Below are positions 1-6,013 of a stretch of DNA of 6,277 nucleotides, piece after piece. The stretch is from Bdellovibrio sp. ZAP7 (GTDB lineage Bacteria; Bacteroidota; Bacteroidia; Flavobacteriales; Flavobacteriaceae). The DNA is taken from positions 1 through 6,277 of the forward strand of contig CALPKO020000088.1 of assembly GCA_943324165.2 (NCBI GenBank). Reading direction: 5' to 3'. Positions within the stretch are counted from its first letter, which is position 1. Each line of letters starts with the position of its first letter. The position numbers and the translations under genes were made by a program. Below the pieces are notes generated by a model. The model made no database searches. It had not been told where the DNA came from and saw only the letters and a list, made by a program, of their open reading frames with translations.

Positions 1-1
1 G

Positions 2-721
2 TTTTTAAATGGGAACTCAATAGGAGTGCACGATACTAAGAATGGCTTTTCCGTTTGGCATGTCCCTTTTACAAATGGCAAAAATTTTCTACTGGCAAGG
101 GGAGAAAATTGGAACAAAATTTATGAAGATGCAGTAACTATTGATTTTGAAATCGTTCCATTAATCCTCAATCAAGTGAATGACAAAGATTTTCAAATTG
201 CGGTAAATGTTGGAAGTAATTGCTTTTTTACCGACCCCATCAATAACATTACTTGGATGCCAGACCAACCTTATAAATCGGGCGGTTTTGGTTATGTAGG
301 CGGAGAAATTTACAGACCTGTGGAAGGTAAAATAGGACATCAATCGGAGGTTTTTCAAACACGAAATGTACCATTGTACCAAACATTTAGGTATGGTTTG
401 AGCGACTACAAATTTGACGTGGCAAACGGAGAATATGAAGTTGAATTGCATTTTTCTGGATTTGGAACTAAGCTGTCAAAAACAATCTATGATGTTAACG
501 AATCTGAAGAAAAGGGGAATGAAACTAGTCAATTTAATGTGCTATTAAATGGTGCAATGGCACTTGAAAATTATTGTCCAGAATTACAAAATGGCGCATT
601 AAATGCCGTTTATAAAACATTTGTAGTGCAAGCAAAAAATTTAAAAGGACTTACCATTTCATTTGAAAAACAGAAAGGAAATACTTTTATAAATGCCATA
701 AAAGTAAGAAGATTGAATTAA
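2..721 (+). CDS. C-terminal part of a glycoside hydrolase (probably family 2) with a terminal malectin-like domain; 5' end outside the window
   Basis: The frame is open to the left edge, so this is the last 239 residues of a longer protein. The GTG at base 26 is only an internal Val. The first ~40 residues (LNGNSIG, then FSVWHVPF and LLARG) match the pattern of the Ig-like domain after the catalytic barrel in GH2 beta-galactosidase-like enzymes (DUF4982 type), where 'ELFLNGKSLG' is typical. From about residue 63 to the end there is a malectin-like beta-sandwich: INVG-like start (VNVGSN), YQTFRYG, a 'F-V-NGEYEVELHF' strand, FNVLLNG, and a closing INAIKV. Malectin domains bind di- or oligosaccharides, so the enzyme probably acts on an external or periplasmic glycan; its substrate cannot be told without the catalytic domain. 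The signal peptide, if any, lies upstream. It converges on the M1 peptidase gene across an 815-bp gap. The malectin call is firm; GH2 membership rests on the short N-terminal piece. Confidence 0.82.
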   Translation, partial: FLNGNSIGVHDTKNGFSVWHVPFTNGKNFLLARGENWNKIYEDAVTIDFEIVPLILNQVNDKDFQIAVNVGSNCFFTDPINNITWMPDQPYKSGGFGYVGGEIYRPVEGKIGHQSEVFQTRNVPLYQTFRYGLSDYKFDVANGEYEVELHFSGFGTKLSKTIYDVNESEEKGNETSQFNVLLNGAMALENYCPELQNGALNAVYKTFVVQAKNLKGLTISFEKQKGNTFINAIKVRRLN

Positions 722-760
722 GGGTAACCTTTTTCACAAAATATCCTCCAATCAGTAAAG

Positions 761-782
761 TGTTCCTCTGAAATGCTCCGCA
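761..782 (+). repeat. 22-bp dispersed repeat, copy 1
   Basis: The core CTCTGAAATGCTCCGCA is identical to bases 1452-1468, and the full 22-bp match has one mismatch (C at 765 against T at 1451). Both copies have the same orientation. In this copy the 3' end forms a 5-bp stem, AATGC (772-776) with GCATT (780-784), around the 3-nt loop TCC. The element starts 40 bp after the GH2-like stop. Its family is not recognised. Confidence 0.75.
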
Positions 783-989
783 TTCTATGATAAAAAACAA
801 CTAAAAAATGTTAAATTTATGATGCAAATTTATAGGTGTTTATATAAGCGTTTCTCTGTTTACATCTGCTTCCTCGCGAATTCCTTCGCTTGAAGAGTTG
901 AGGTAAGACATCAATTTGAAATTTGCAAAGTTTAAAATTAAGTATAAATTATAAGGAGTATTGCGTCGTAACGAATTAATTTAAAAAAC

Positions 990-1009
990 CACACGCAAGG
1001 ATTCGTGTG
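990..1009. other. Small GC-richer hairpin in an AT-rich region
   Basis: CACACG (990-995) pairs perfectly with CGTGTG (1004-1009) around the 8-nt loop CAAGGATT, followed by GC-rich CTAGCGGGGG. The surrounding DNA is almost pure A/T, so this island stands out and may be a remnant of an intergenic repeat or mobile element end. It has no T-tract, so it is not a standard terminator, and no tRNA-like fold is seen. Confidence 0.4.
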
Positions 1010-1190
1010 CTAGCGGGGGAAATGATGATAATATAATTCAGGCGTAAATATTATAATTTAATACAATCTTAGATAAAAAAAATTGCGCAAAATCAAAAGA
1101 CATTTGCATTGTTTTTATATTGACTACTTAATTGAAGACTTTGCAAAGCTGGGTACTTTGTCCAAGCTAGTTTTATAGTGACTTATAGGG

Positions 1191-1440
1191 GTCTTTATAC
1201 TCGCTATTGGTGGCTTAAAAAACCACCTTTGGTAGTCTTAATACTTACCCTAGTTAGTTTTATTAATACTAGTAATAGTCTTTATACTCACTATTGGTGG
1301 TTTAAAAAACCACCTTTGGTAGTCTTAATAATTACTTTGGTTAGATTTATATCCGCCTATGGTAGTCTTAATACTTACTAATGGTAACTTAAAAAACTAC
1401 CTATGGTAGTCTTAATAATTACTTTAGTTAGTTTTGTAAC
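1191..1440. repeat. Tandem repeat: about three 87-bp units, each of two related 43/44-bp halves
   Basis: The word GTCTT(T/A)ATA recurs at 1191, 1235, 1278, 1322, 1365 and 1409, giving strict spacings of 44, 43, 44, 43 and 44 bp. Odd half-units (1191, 1278, 1365) continue into a hairpin of the form GGTGGTTT-AAA-AAACCACC and end in TGGTA. Even half-units (1235, 1322, 1409) carry TTAGTTTTATT-like sequence instead. A decayed even half-unit, recognised by CTAGTTTTATAG, precedes the array at about 1160-1190. The last half-unit fades out near 1438. Half-units four and five both end in CCTATGGTA, which suggests slippage or exchange between half-units. The period is a multiple of three, which keeps a spurious 67-codon frame open. 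Confidence 0.88.
1296..1314. terminator. Perfect 8-bp hairpin in the tandem repeat, possible bidirectional terminator or RNA-processing element
   Basis: GGTGGTTT (1296-1303) and AAACCACC (1307-1314) form a perfect stem with an AAA loop. Equivalent stems occur at 1209-1227 (one mismatch) and 1383-1401 (two mismatches). In the third copy the fourth pair changes from G-C to A-T, so that pair is kept by a double change. Being near-symmetric and between convergent genes, these hairpins could stop or stabilise transcripts from both sides. No clear T-tract follows the stem, so the terminator role is inferred from position and structure. Confidence 0.4.
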
Positions 1441-1446
1441 CCAGAG

Positions 1447-1468
1447 TGTTTCTCTGAAATGCTCCGCA
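1447..1468 (+). repeat. 22-bp dispersed repeat, copy 2
   Basis: This copy matches 761-782 at 21 of 22 positions in the same orientation. It directly follows the tandem array and runs into an inverted repeat (1464-1488). Together the two copies bracket a 664-bp block (783-1446) holding all the other intergenic repeats. Flanking sequences of the two copies diverge immediately, so they look like members of a scattered repeat family rather than duplicated target sites. Confidence 0.72.
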
Positions 1469-1494
1469 AATGCCTCCCGACATTGCGGAAGGCA
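1464..1494 (-). terminator. Overlapping alternative hairpins downstream of the M1 peptidase gene
   Basis: CCGCAAATG (1464-1472) can pair with CATTGCGG (1481-1488) with one bulged A. Alternatively TGCCTCC (1471-1477) can pair with GGAAGGCA (1487-1494) with one bulged base. The two folds exclude each other. On the minus strand they lie 43-73 bases after the M1 stop codon, a reasonable place for a transcript end. No T-tract follows, so this may simply be part of the dispersed repeat. Confidence 0.3.
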
Positions 1495-1536
1495 GTTAAA
1501 TTGATTCATTAGAAATCGAAGTACTTTCCTTTAAAT

Positions 1537-3783
1537 CTAATCAAATTTAGATTTTACCAATTCTTTCGGCCAAGTGTTGTTGGTCAAATCGATGTCTGCC
1601 GTTTCTTGTTTTGGGTCAATTTGGATTTTGGTAATTGCCTTTTTTGTGGCAAAAGTCCTGCTTACTTCTTTGTCGTTCATTCTCCAGATTTGCGCAGGAA
1701 ATTTTTGGGTTTCTGTTGTGCCATCTTCAAAGGTTAATTCAACAATGATAGGCATCACCAACCCGCCCGGCTTGTCGAAAGTCACTTGATAAAAGTACTT
1801 TGGTTCGTTGAGTTTTGCTTTTTCTTCTGCAGAAAAATGCTCGTTTACATAAGCGTCTAACTCTTTATAATCTGCAATTTTGAAGGGCTTGTTTAATTCT
1901 GATTTAAAATCTTCGGTTCCTTCGGCAATTAAATAAATCATTTTTCCGGGTGCTGTATCGCGTCGGCGTTGTTTTTTCATAAACTCATCGACTTCTTTTG
2001 AAGGTGTGTTGCTTACAAAATATTTTTTCACTTCTTTGATTCCGATGTCGTTGACATCTGTAGTATAAAACCAACCTCTCCAAAACCAATCTAAATCTAC
2101 TGCCGATGCATCTTCCATGGTTCTGAAAAAATCTTCGGGTGTTGGGTGTTTGAATTTCCAACGGTTGGCATAAGTTTTAAATGCATAATCAAACAATTCG
2201 TGTCCCATCACTGTTTCGCGTAAAATATTAAGCGCCGTTGCTGGTTTTCCGTAAGCGTTATTCCCAAACTGACGAATGCTTTCAGAGTTGGTCATGATGG
2301 GTTCTAATCCTTTTTGGTCGCCGCTCATATAAGGCACAATGTTTTTTGGTGGACCTCTTCGCAAAGGAAATTTTGGGTCGAAAGATTGCTCGGCAAGGAA
2401 CTCCATAAACGAATTCAATCCTTCGTCCATCCAAGTCCATTGGCGTTCGTCTGAATTGATAATCATCGGAAAAAAGTTGTGTCCTACTTCGTGACAAATT
2501 ACACCCAACATGCCGTATTTGGTTTGGTCGTTGTATGTTCCATCGGCTTCTGGGCGACCGTAATTCCAACAAATCATTGGGTATTCCATTCCTTGGTCTC
2601 TGGCATTGATAGAAATGGCTTTTGGATAAGGATAATCGAAAGTGTAGGAAGAATAGCTTTTTAAAGTATGGGCAATTATTCGTGTTGAATATTGCTCCCA
2701 CAAAGGATTTCCTTCTTTTGGATACAACGAAATTGCCATCGAAACAGTTTTGCCAGTTTTCACTGCCATGGCATCATAAATGAATTTTCTCGAGGTGGAA
2801 ATTCCAAAATCGCGCACATTTTCTGCTTTGAATTTCCACGTTTTTTTCTTGTCTGAAAATCCTTTTTCGGCTGCTTCGGCTTCGGCTTGTGTCACCACAA
2901 TTACAGGATTTTCAAAAGATTTTTCGGCTTGTGCATAACGCGCGAGTTGAGCAGGTGTGAAAACCTCGTTTCTGTTTTGTAAAGTTCCGGTGGCTTCTAG
3001 AATATGATCGGCCGGAACGGTAATATTGACTTCAAAATTCCCGAAAGGCAAAGCAAATTCTCCAGAACCCCAAAATTGCATGTTTTGCCAACCTTCCACA
3101 TCGTTGTAAACCGCCATTCTTGGATAGAATTGTGCCAAAACATAGAGATTGTTGCCGTCTTTGTCGAAATGTTCGTAGCCAGAACGACCACCGTCTAACA
3201 TATAGTTATTGATTAAATAGTTCCATTTGATAGAAAAGGATATTTTTTCTCCAAATTTCAAAGCTTTAGGCAAGTCGATGCGCATCATGGTTTGATTGAT
3301 GGTAAATTTCATCGGACTTCCAACAGCGTCTTTCACGTAATCGATGTTAAAACCGCCATCAAAATCGGCTTCTAAATATTTGCGAGAAAATTGAGCAACA
3401 TCAACAGCTGGATTGGTTTTATTGCTCTCTACCAAAGGAGAAAGCGATTTGCGCGATTGTTGGTTTTGGTCCAATTGAACCCAAAGGTAATCGAGCGATT
3501 CTTTGGCATTGTTGGTATAAGTGATGGTTTCTTGACCGTATAATTTGGTGTTTTTATCGTCTAATTCAATATCAATTTTATAGTCCGCTTGTTGCTGATA
3601 GTAAGCTGGGCCAGGTGCGCCAGAAGCGGTGCGGTACATGTTTGGCGTTGCCAGCAAATCGTACATTTGTTTGAATTTATCAGTATTTTTTTCGCTTGGC
3701 GTTGCAGGTTTCGGCGTTTCTTGAGCGAAAATGGACGTTGAAAAAATTATTAATAAAGATAAAGATGAATATAGATTTTTCAT
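1537..3783 (-). CDS. Secreted M1 family zinc metallopeptidase (aminopeptidase N-like)
   Basis: The 748-residue protein has a signal peptide (1-20, cleavage probably before Gln21), so it acts in the periplasm or outside the cell. The M1 catalytic site is complete: HEVGH at 431-435, with zinc ligands His431 and His435 and catalytic Glu432, then the third ligand Glu454 in WMDEG after the family's standard 18-residue gap. Tyr511 (NNAYGKP) fits the transition-state tyrosine. GMEYP (398-402) occupies the place of the classical GAMEN motif, so Glu400 probably binds the substrate amino group. An N-terminal beta-sandwich precedes the catalytic core, and a beta-rich C-terminal domain covers about 660-748. 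The ATG at 3783 is chosen because the signal peptide follows at once; no Shine-Dalgarno is seen, as is usual in this phylum. It is the last gene of a likely three-gene operon, 60 bp after the DUF6702 gene. Family assignment is firm; specificity (aminopeptidase or endopeptidase) is not shown. Confidence 0.95.
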   Translation of the reverse strand: MKNLYSSLSLLIIFSTSIFAQETPKPATPSEKNTDKFKQMYDLLATPNMYRTASGAPGPAYYQQQADYKIDIELDDKNTKLYGQETITYTNNAKESLDYLWVQLDQNQQSRKSLSPLVESNKTNPAVDVAQFSRKYLEADFDGGFNIDYVKDAVGSPMKFTINQTMMRIDLPKALKFGEKISFSIKWNYLINNYMLDGGRSGYEHFDKDGNNLYVLAQFYPRMAVYNDVEGWQNMQFWGSGEFALPFGNFEVNITVPADHILEATGTLQNRNEVFTPAQLARYAQAEKSFENPVIVVTQAEAEAAEKGFSDKKKTWKFKAENVRDFGISTSRKFIYDAMAVKTGKTVSMAISLYPKEGNPLWEQYSTRIIAHTLKSYSSYTFDYPYPKAISINARDQGMEYPMICWNYGRPEADGTYNDQTKYGMLGVICHEVGHNFFPMIINSDERQWTWMDEGLNSFMEFLAEQSFDPKFPLRRGPPKNIVPYMSGDQKGLEPIMTNSESIRQFGNNAYGKPATALNILRETVMGHELFDYAFKTYANRWKFKHPTPEDFFRTMEDASAVDLDWFWRGWFYTTDVNDIGIKEVKKYFVSNTPSKEVDEFMKKQRRRDTAPGKMIYLIAEGTEDFKSELNKPFKIADYKELDAYVNEHFSAEEKAKLNEPKYFYQVTFDKPGGLVMPIIVELTFEDGTTETQKFPAQIWRMNDKEVSRTFATKKAITKIQIDPKQETADIDLTNNTWPKELVKSKFD

Positions 3784-3843
3784 ATGGAATATTTTATTTT
3801 CAGTGGTTAAAAGTAGTGTTTTTTGCTGGAAAGTTAAATTTAC

Positions 3844-4347
3844 CTAGAATTTTATATTTCCTGATAAATTATCTTGCGTTAGCAACAAACTTTCTTTTTT
3901 GCCGTAAATTGTAGTTTGGATGATGTTTTGTTGTTCTGCATTTACATCAAACAAAGCCGTATTTTTAATTGCTAATGATTTAATTTTTGCAACATCTTGA
4001 ATCCTAAAATAGCCAACCACAACATTGGCATCTAGTTCTTTGCTTAAAAACTGGATGGTTTTTTGTTGTCCATTTATTGTTATGGTAAAATGTTCGGCAA
4101 TGTATTTTTGCATTAAAACGAGATCTTCAGGCGTTTCGTTTTCTTCGCAAATATGCGTTTTTTTCTTAAATTGATTGGACAAAGCGGCATTCAAATCATC
4201 CACAAAAATCCGAGTTGTGATTTGCAGCATTTTCTTTTCTGGCACATAATTAATTTGGTAAATCGACATGTAGAATTTGTGCAAACCAAAAGAAGACAAT
4301 CCGATAACGACAAGAAAAAGTAAAGGAAATAAAATTGATTTTTTCAT
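3844..4347 (-). CDS. DUF6702 family protein, exported, function unknown
   Basis: The 167-residue product begins with MKKSILFPLLFLVVIGLSSF, a signal peptide or N-terminal anchor. HKFYMSI then follows at 23-29, with LQITTRIFVDDLNAAL at 41-56. These are features I recognise from the DUF6702 family of Bacteroidota, which usually sits just upstream of an M1 metallopeptidase. The rest is alternating beta strands with one helical stretch (about 72-88), and I see no catalytic motif. A single Cys (67) lies in HICEENE. The start ATG at 4347 is 12 bp after the stop of the preceding gene, which points to co-transcription and possibly translational coupling. The family's role is unknown; the constant neighbourhood suggests a role linked to the M1 peptidase or its envelope location, but that is inference. 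Confidence 0.82.
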   Translation of the reverse strand: MKKSILFPLLFLVVIGLSSFGLHKFYMSIYQINYVPEKKMLQITTRIFVDDLNAALSNQFKKKTHICEENETPEDLVLMQKYIAEHFTITINGQQKTIQFLSKELDANVVVGYFRIQDVAKIKSLAIKNTALFDVNAEQQNIIQTTIYGKKESLLLTQDNLSGNIKF

Positions 4348-4359
4348 TTTTCAAATTTA

Positions 4360-5121
4360 TTATTTTTTTTCATTCAATAGCATATTATATTCCACTGCAA
4401 GTTCACTCATTTTAAAAGCAATAAGCGTTTTGTTTTTGGATTTTAAAACAGAGATAAAATCTTTTTTTTCAACGCAGTAATATTGAAAAGCTTTTACATA
4501 ATCTTTCGGGATTTTTAATTGCGACACAAAATATTCATCAGGAAACAAATCTCCAATTTTTAGAATGGCAAATTCTTTTCTTTCAATTTGAAGTTCTTTT
4601 TTTAATTGCTTTGTTCTGCCAGAAATGGCGTTTAGAAGAGGGTCTAAACTCATGCTTCCTCCAGCCATGTTTCCAATATTTAGCGTTGGATCTAGCGAAG
4701 TTGCCGCTTTTAATTTTCTTTCGGCAGGTGTATATACTTTCGCTTTCTTTGATAAAATTCCTAAGTCTACTGCATTAATTTTATTGTATCGAATCACTTC
4801 AACTTCCTCCAATTGATTGATTTTTGCAGTCATTTCCATGGTGAAAAATCCCGCATTATAATCTTCAATTTCGATAATTTTCCTTTGATAATCTAACGTT
4901 AATGACGAAAAAACCAACAAATCATCTACTTTGGCAAGGATTTTAAATTCGCCGTTTTCGTTGGAAACAACTTCTTTTTCGTTCACTAAATTGATTATGT
5001 GAACACCGCCTGGCGTTGCGTTTTTAACCAATATCTTGCCAGCAATTATTTTTTCGGATTGAGAAAAACCAACAATTGTAAAAAAACTAAATAATAAAAA
5101 GAAGGTATTCTTACAATTCAT
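4360..5121 (-). CDS. Exported CarboxypepD_reg-like domain protein, first gene of the M1 peptidase operon
   Basis: The start is set at the ATG of 5121, giving 253 residues. The frame extends 14 codons further to a TTG at 5163, but the ATG places a typical signal peptide (MNCKNTFFLLFSFFTIVGFS, Gln21 next) at the very N-terminus. Residues about 24-105 form a beta-sandwich of the carboxypeptidase regulatory-like type: 'IIAGKILV', 'VSNENGEFKI', 'DLLVFSSLTL'. This fold is also found at the N-terminus of SusC/TonB-dependent transporters, but here no plug or barrel follows. The remaining ~150 residues are charged and helical (KKELQIERKEF, then DLFPDEYFVSQLKIP) and carry no enzyme motif that I know. 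It is probably periplasmic or surface-associated with a binding or structural role. It heads the cluster with the DUF6702 and M1 genes, an arrangement I recall from flavobacterial genomes. Confidence 0.85.
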   Translation of the reverse strand: MNCKNTFFLLFSFFTIVGFSQSEKIIAGKILVKNATPGGVHIINLVNEKEVVSNENGEFKILAKVDDLLVFSSLTLDYQRKIIEIEDYNAGFFTMEMTAKINQLEEVEVIRYNKINAVDLGILSKKAKVYTPAERKLKAATSLDPTLNIGNMAGGSMSLDPLLNAISGRTKQLKKELQIERKEFAILKIGDLFPDEYFVSQLKIPKDYVKAFQYYCVEKKDFISVLKSKNKTLIAFKMSELAVEYNMLLNEKK

Positions 5122-5238
5122 AAATGGATTTTTTAAGGATTTAGTAAAAGTATTGTTTTCCAAACCAAATTAAATACTAACAAAAATTTAAAAATCTGTT
5201 AATTTATTTATCTTTAACCTTTAATTTTTTTAAATCAA
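5122..5238. promoter_or_regulatory. Divergent promoter region between the M1 operon and pepE
   Basis: This 117-bp, very AT-rich gap separates two divergently transcribed units, so it must hold at least two promoters. On the minus strand TACTTTTA (plus bases 5152-5145) matches the Bacteroidota -7 consensus TAnnTTTG at all but the last position and lies 23 bp before the ATG. On the plus strand TATCTTTA (5209-5216) is a similar near-match 22 bp before the pepE ATG. A matching TTG -33 element at the usual ~19-bp spacing is not clear for either, so the exact boxes are tentative. Neither start has a purine-rich Shine-Dalgarno. Confidence 0.5.
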
Positions 5239-5946
5239 ATGAAAAACCTGATTATTGCTAGTACTTCAACACTTCATGGTGGCGAGTACTTAGACTATAT
5301 TTTACCTGAATTAAAGCAGCATTTTAAAGATTGCGCGACCCTGCTTTTTGTTCCTTTTGCTCGCCCAAGTGGAATTTCTGAGCAAGAATACACCGAAAAA
5401 GTAAGTCTTGCATTTTCTAAAATCAACATTAAAGTAGAAGGATTGCATGAATTTGAGGATAAACAATCGGCTATTCAATCTGCAAAAGGTATTTTTGTAG
5501 GTGGTGGAAACACTTTTTTATTGGTTGCACAACTTTATAAATTTGAAATCATGGGTGTTTTAGCAGAAGCAGTAAAAAATGGAACTCCATATTTAGGAAC
5601 CAGCGCAGGAAGTAATATTACAGGTTTAACAATGCAAACGACCAACGATATGCCTATTGTTTATCCACCAAGTTTTCAAACTTTAGGATTGATTCCGTTT
5701 AACTTGAATCCACATTATTTAGATGCTGATCGGCAATCTAATCACATGGGAGAAACGAGGGAGACACGTATAAAAGAGTTTCACCAGTTCAATTCTATTC
5801 CTGTTTTAGGTTTGCGAGAAGGTAGTTGGCTGGAAGTAAAAGGCGAAAAAATTACCTTGAAAGGAAATTTAAAAGCGAGACTTTTTAGGAAAAGTACAAA
5901 TCCCGAAGAGTTGCATCCAGAAAGCGATTTAAGTACATTGAAATAA
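5239..5946 (+). CDS. pepE: Dipeptidase E (alpha-aspartyl dipeptidase, peptidase family S51)
   Basis: The 235-residue protein has the normal length and layout of cytoplasmic PepE, which cleaves dipeptides with N-terminal Asp. The nucleophile elbow is GTSAGSN, with Ser122 as nucleophile. NPHY holds His159, and GLREGSW holds Glu194; these three correspond to Ser120, His157 and Glu192 of the Salmonella enzyme. Asp137 in TTNDMPIV is also conserved. FVGGGNTF (87-94) is the glycine-rich loop forming part of the active site. There is no signal peptide, which fits a role in finishing intracellular peptide breakdown. The ATG at 5239 gives a full-length N-terminus (MKNLIIASTST) of the expected beta-strand type. 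It is divergent from the M1 operon and is followed after 67 bp by a co-oriented gene that seems to have its own promoter. Family identity is very secure. Confidence 0.96.
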   Translation: MKNLIIASTSTLHGGEYLDYILPELKQHFKDCATLLFVPFARPSGISEQEYTEKVSLAFSKINIKVEGLHEFEDKQSAIQSAKGIFVGGGNTFLLVAQLYKFEIMGVLAEAVKNGTPYLGTSAGSNITGLTMQTTNDMPIVYPPSFQTLGLIPFNLNPHYLDADRQSNHMGETRETRIKEFHQFNSIPVLGLREGSWLEVKGEKITLKGNLKARLFRKSTNPEELHPESDLSTLK

Positions 5947-5955
5947 AAGCTGACG

Positions 5956-5983
5956 TTCAAGTCAATTAAATTTTGTTATTTTG
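5956..5983 (+). promoter_or_regulatory. Candidate Bacteroidota-type promoter for the right-hand gene
   Basis: TTATTTTG (5976-5983) resembles the -7 element TAnnTTTG (one mismatch). TTC at 5956-5958 lies 17 bp upstream, where the -33 TTG is expected. The -7 element ends 30 bp before the ATG at 6014, a normal leader length. The site falls in the 67-bp gap after pepE, so the next gene need not depend on pepE transcription. Confidence 0.4.
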
Positions 5984-6013
5984 CAACCGAAGTTTTAAAT
6001 AAATTCAAATAAA

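Larger units (their letters stand above)
722..1536. other. 815-bp convergent intergenic region without a credible gene
   Basis: This stretch lies between the stops of the GH2-like gene (+) and the M1 peptidase gene (-). It contains a 22-bp repeat in two copies (761-782 and 1447-1468), a small GC-richer island at about 850-905, a hairpin at 990-1009, perfect palindromes TTGCGCAA (1083-1090) and CTTTGCAAAG (1139-1148), and a tandem repeat from about 1160 to 1440. Reading frames are short and interrupted on both strands. Some minus-strand fragments look peptide-like, for example RSISEEH within 761-782 and SEGIREEAD around 870-900, but they have no gene-length context. The region looks like an accumulation of intergenic repeats. 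Simple terminators with a T-tract are not obvious for either flanking gene. Confidence 0.7.

Noticed and set aside
26..721. Complete small malectin protein starting at GTG 26
   Set aside because: The frame continues upstream to the window edge, and the residues before base 26 (LNGNSIG) fit the GH2 Ig-like domain.
985..1020. tRNA or attachment site
   Set aside because: Only a single 6-bp stem is present; no cloverleaf arms or T-loop sequence, and no integrase gene is in the window.
1178..1381. 67-codon open frame on the plus strand with internally repeated YWWxKKPPLVVLI
   Set aside because: It starts with GTG without a ribosome site and lies entirely in the tandem repeat. It stays open only because the 87-bp period is a multiple of three, and the frame breaks in the third unit.
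1191..1440. CRISPR array
   Set aside because: The units are contiguous and diverged, with no identical repeats separated by unique spacers and no cas gene nearby.
761..1468. Insertion sequence with the 22-bp repeats as ends
   Set aside because: The repeats are direct, not inverted, there is no transposase frame between them, and no target-site duplication is visible.
2282..2701. 139-codon minus-strand frame inside the M1 gene
   Set aside because: It overlaps the M1 catalytic core in another frame, has no recognisable motif, and the M1 frame shows full family conservation.
4360..5121. TonB-dependent (SusC-like) receptor
   Set aside because: It shares only the CarboxypepD_reg-like N-terminal domain; at 253 residues it has no plug or barrel.
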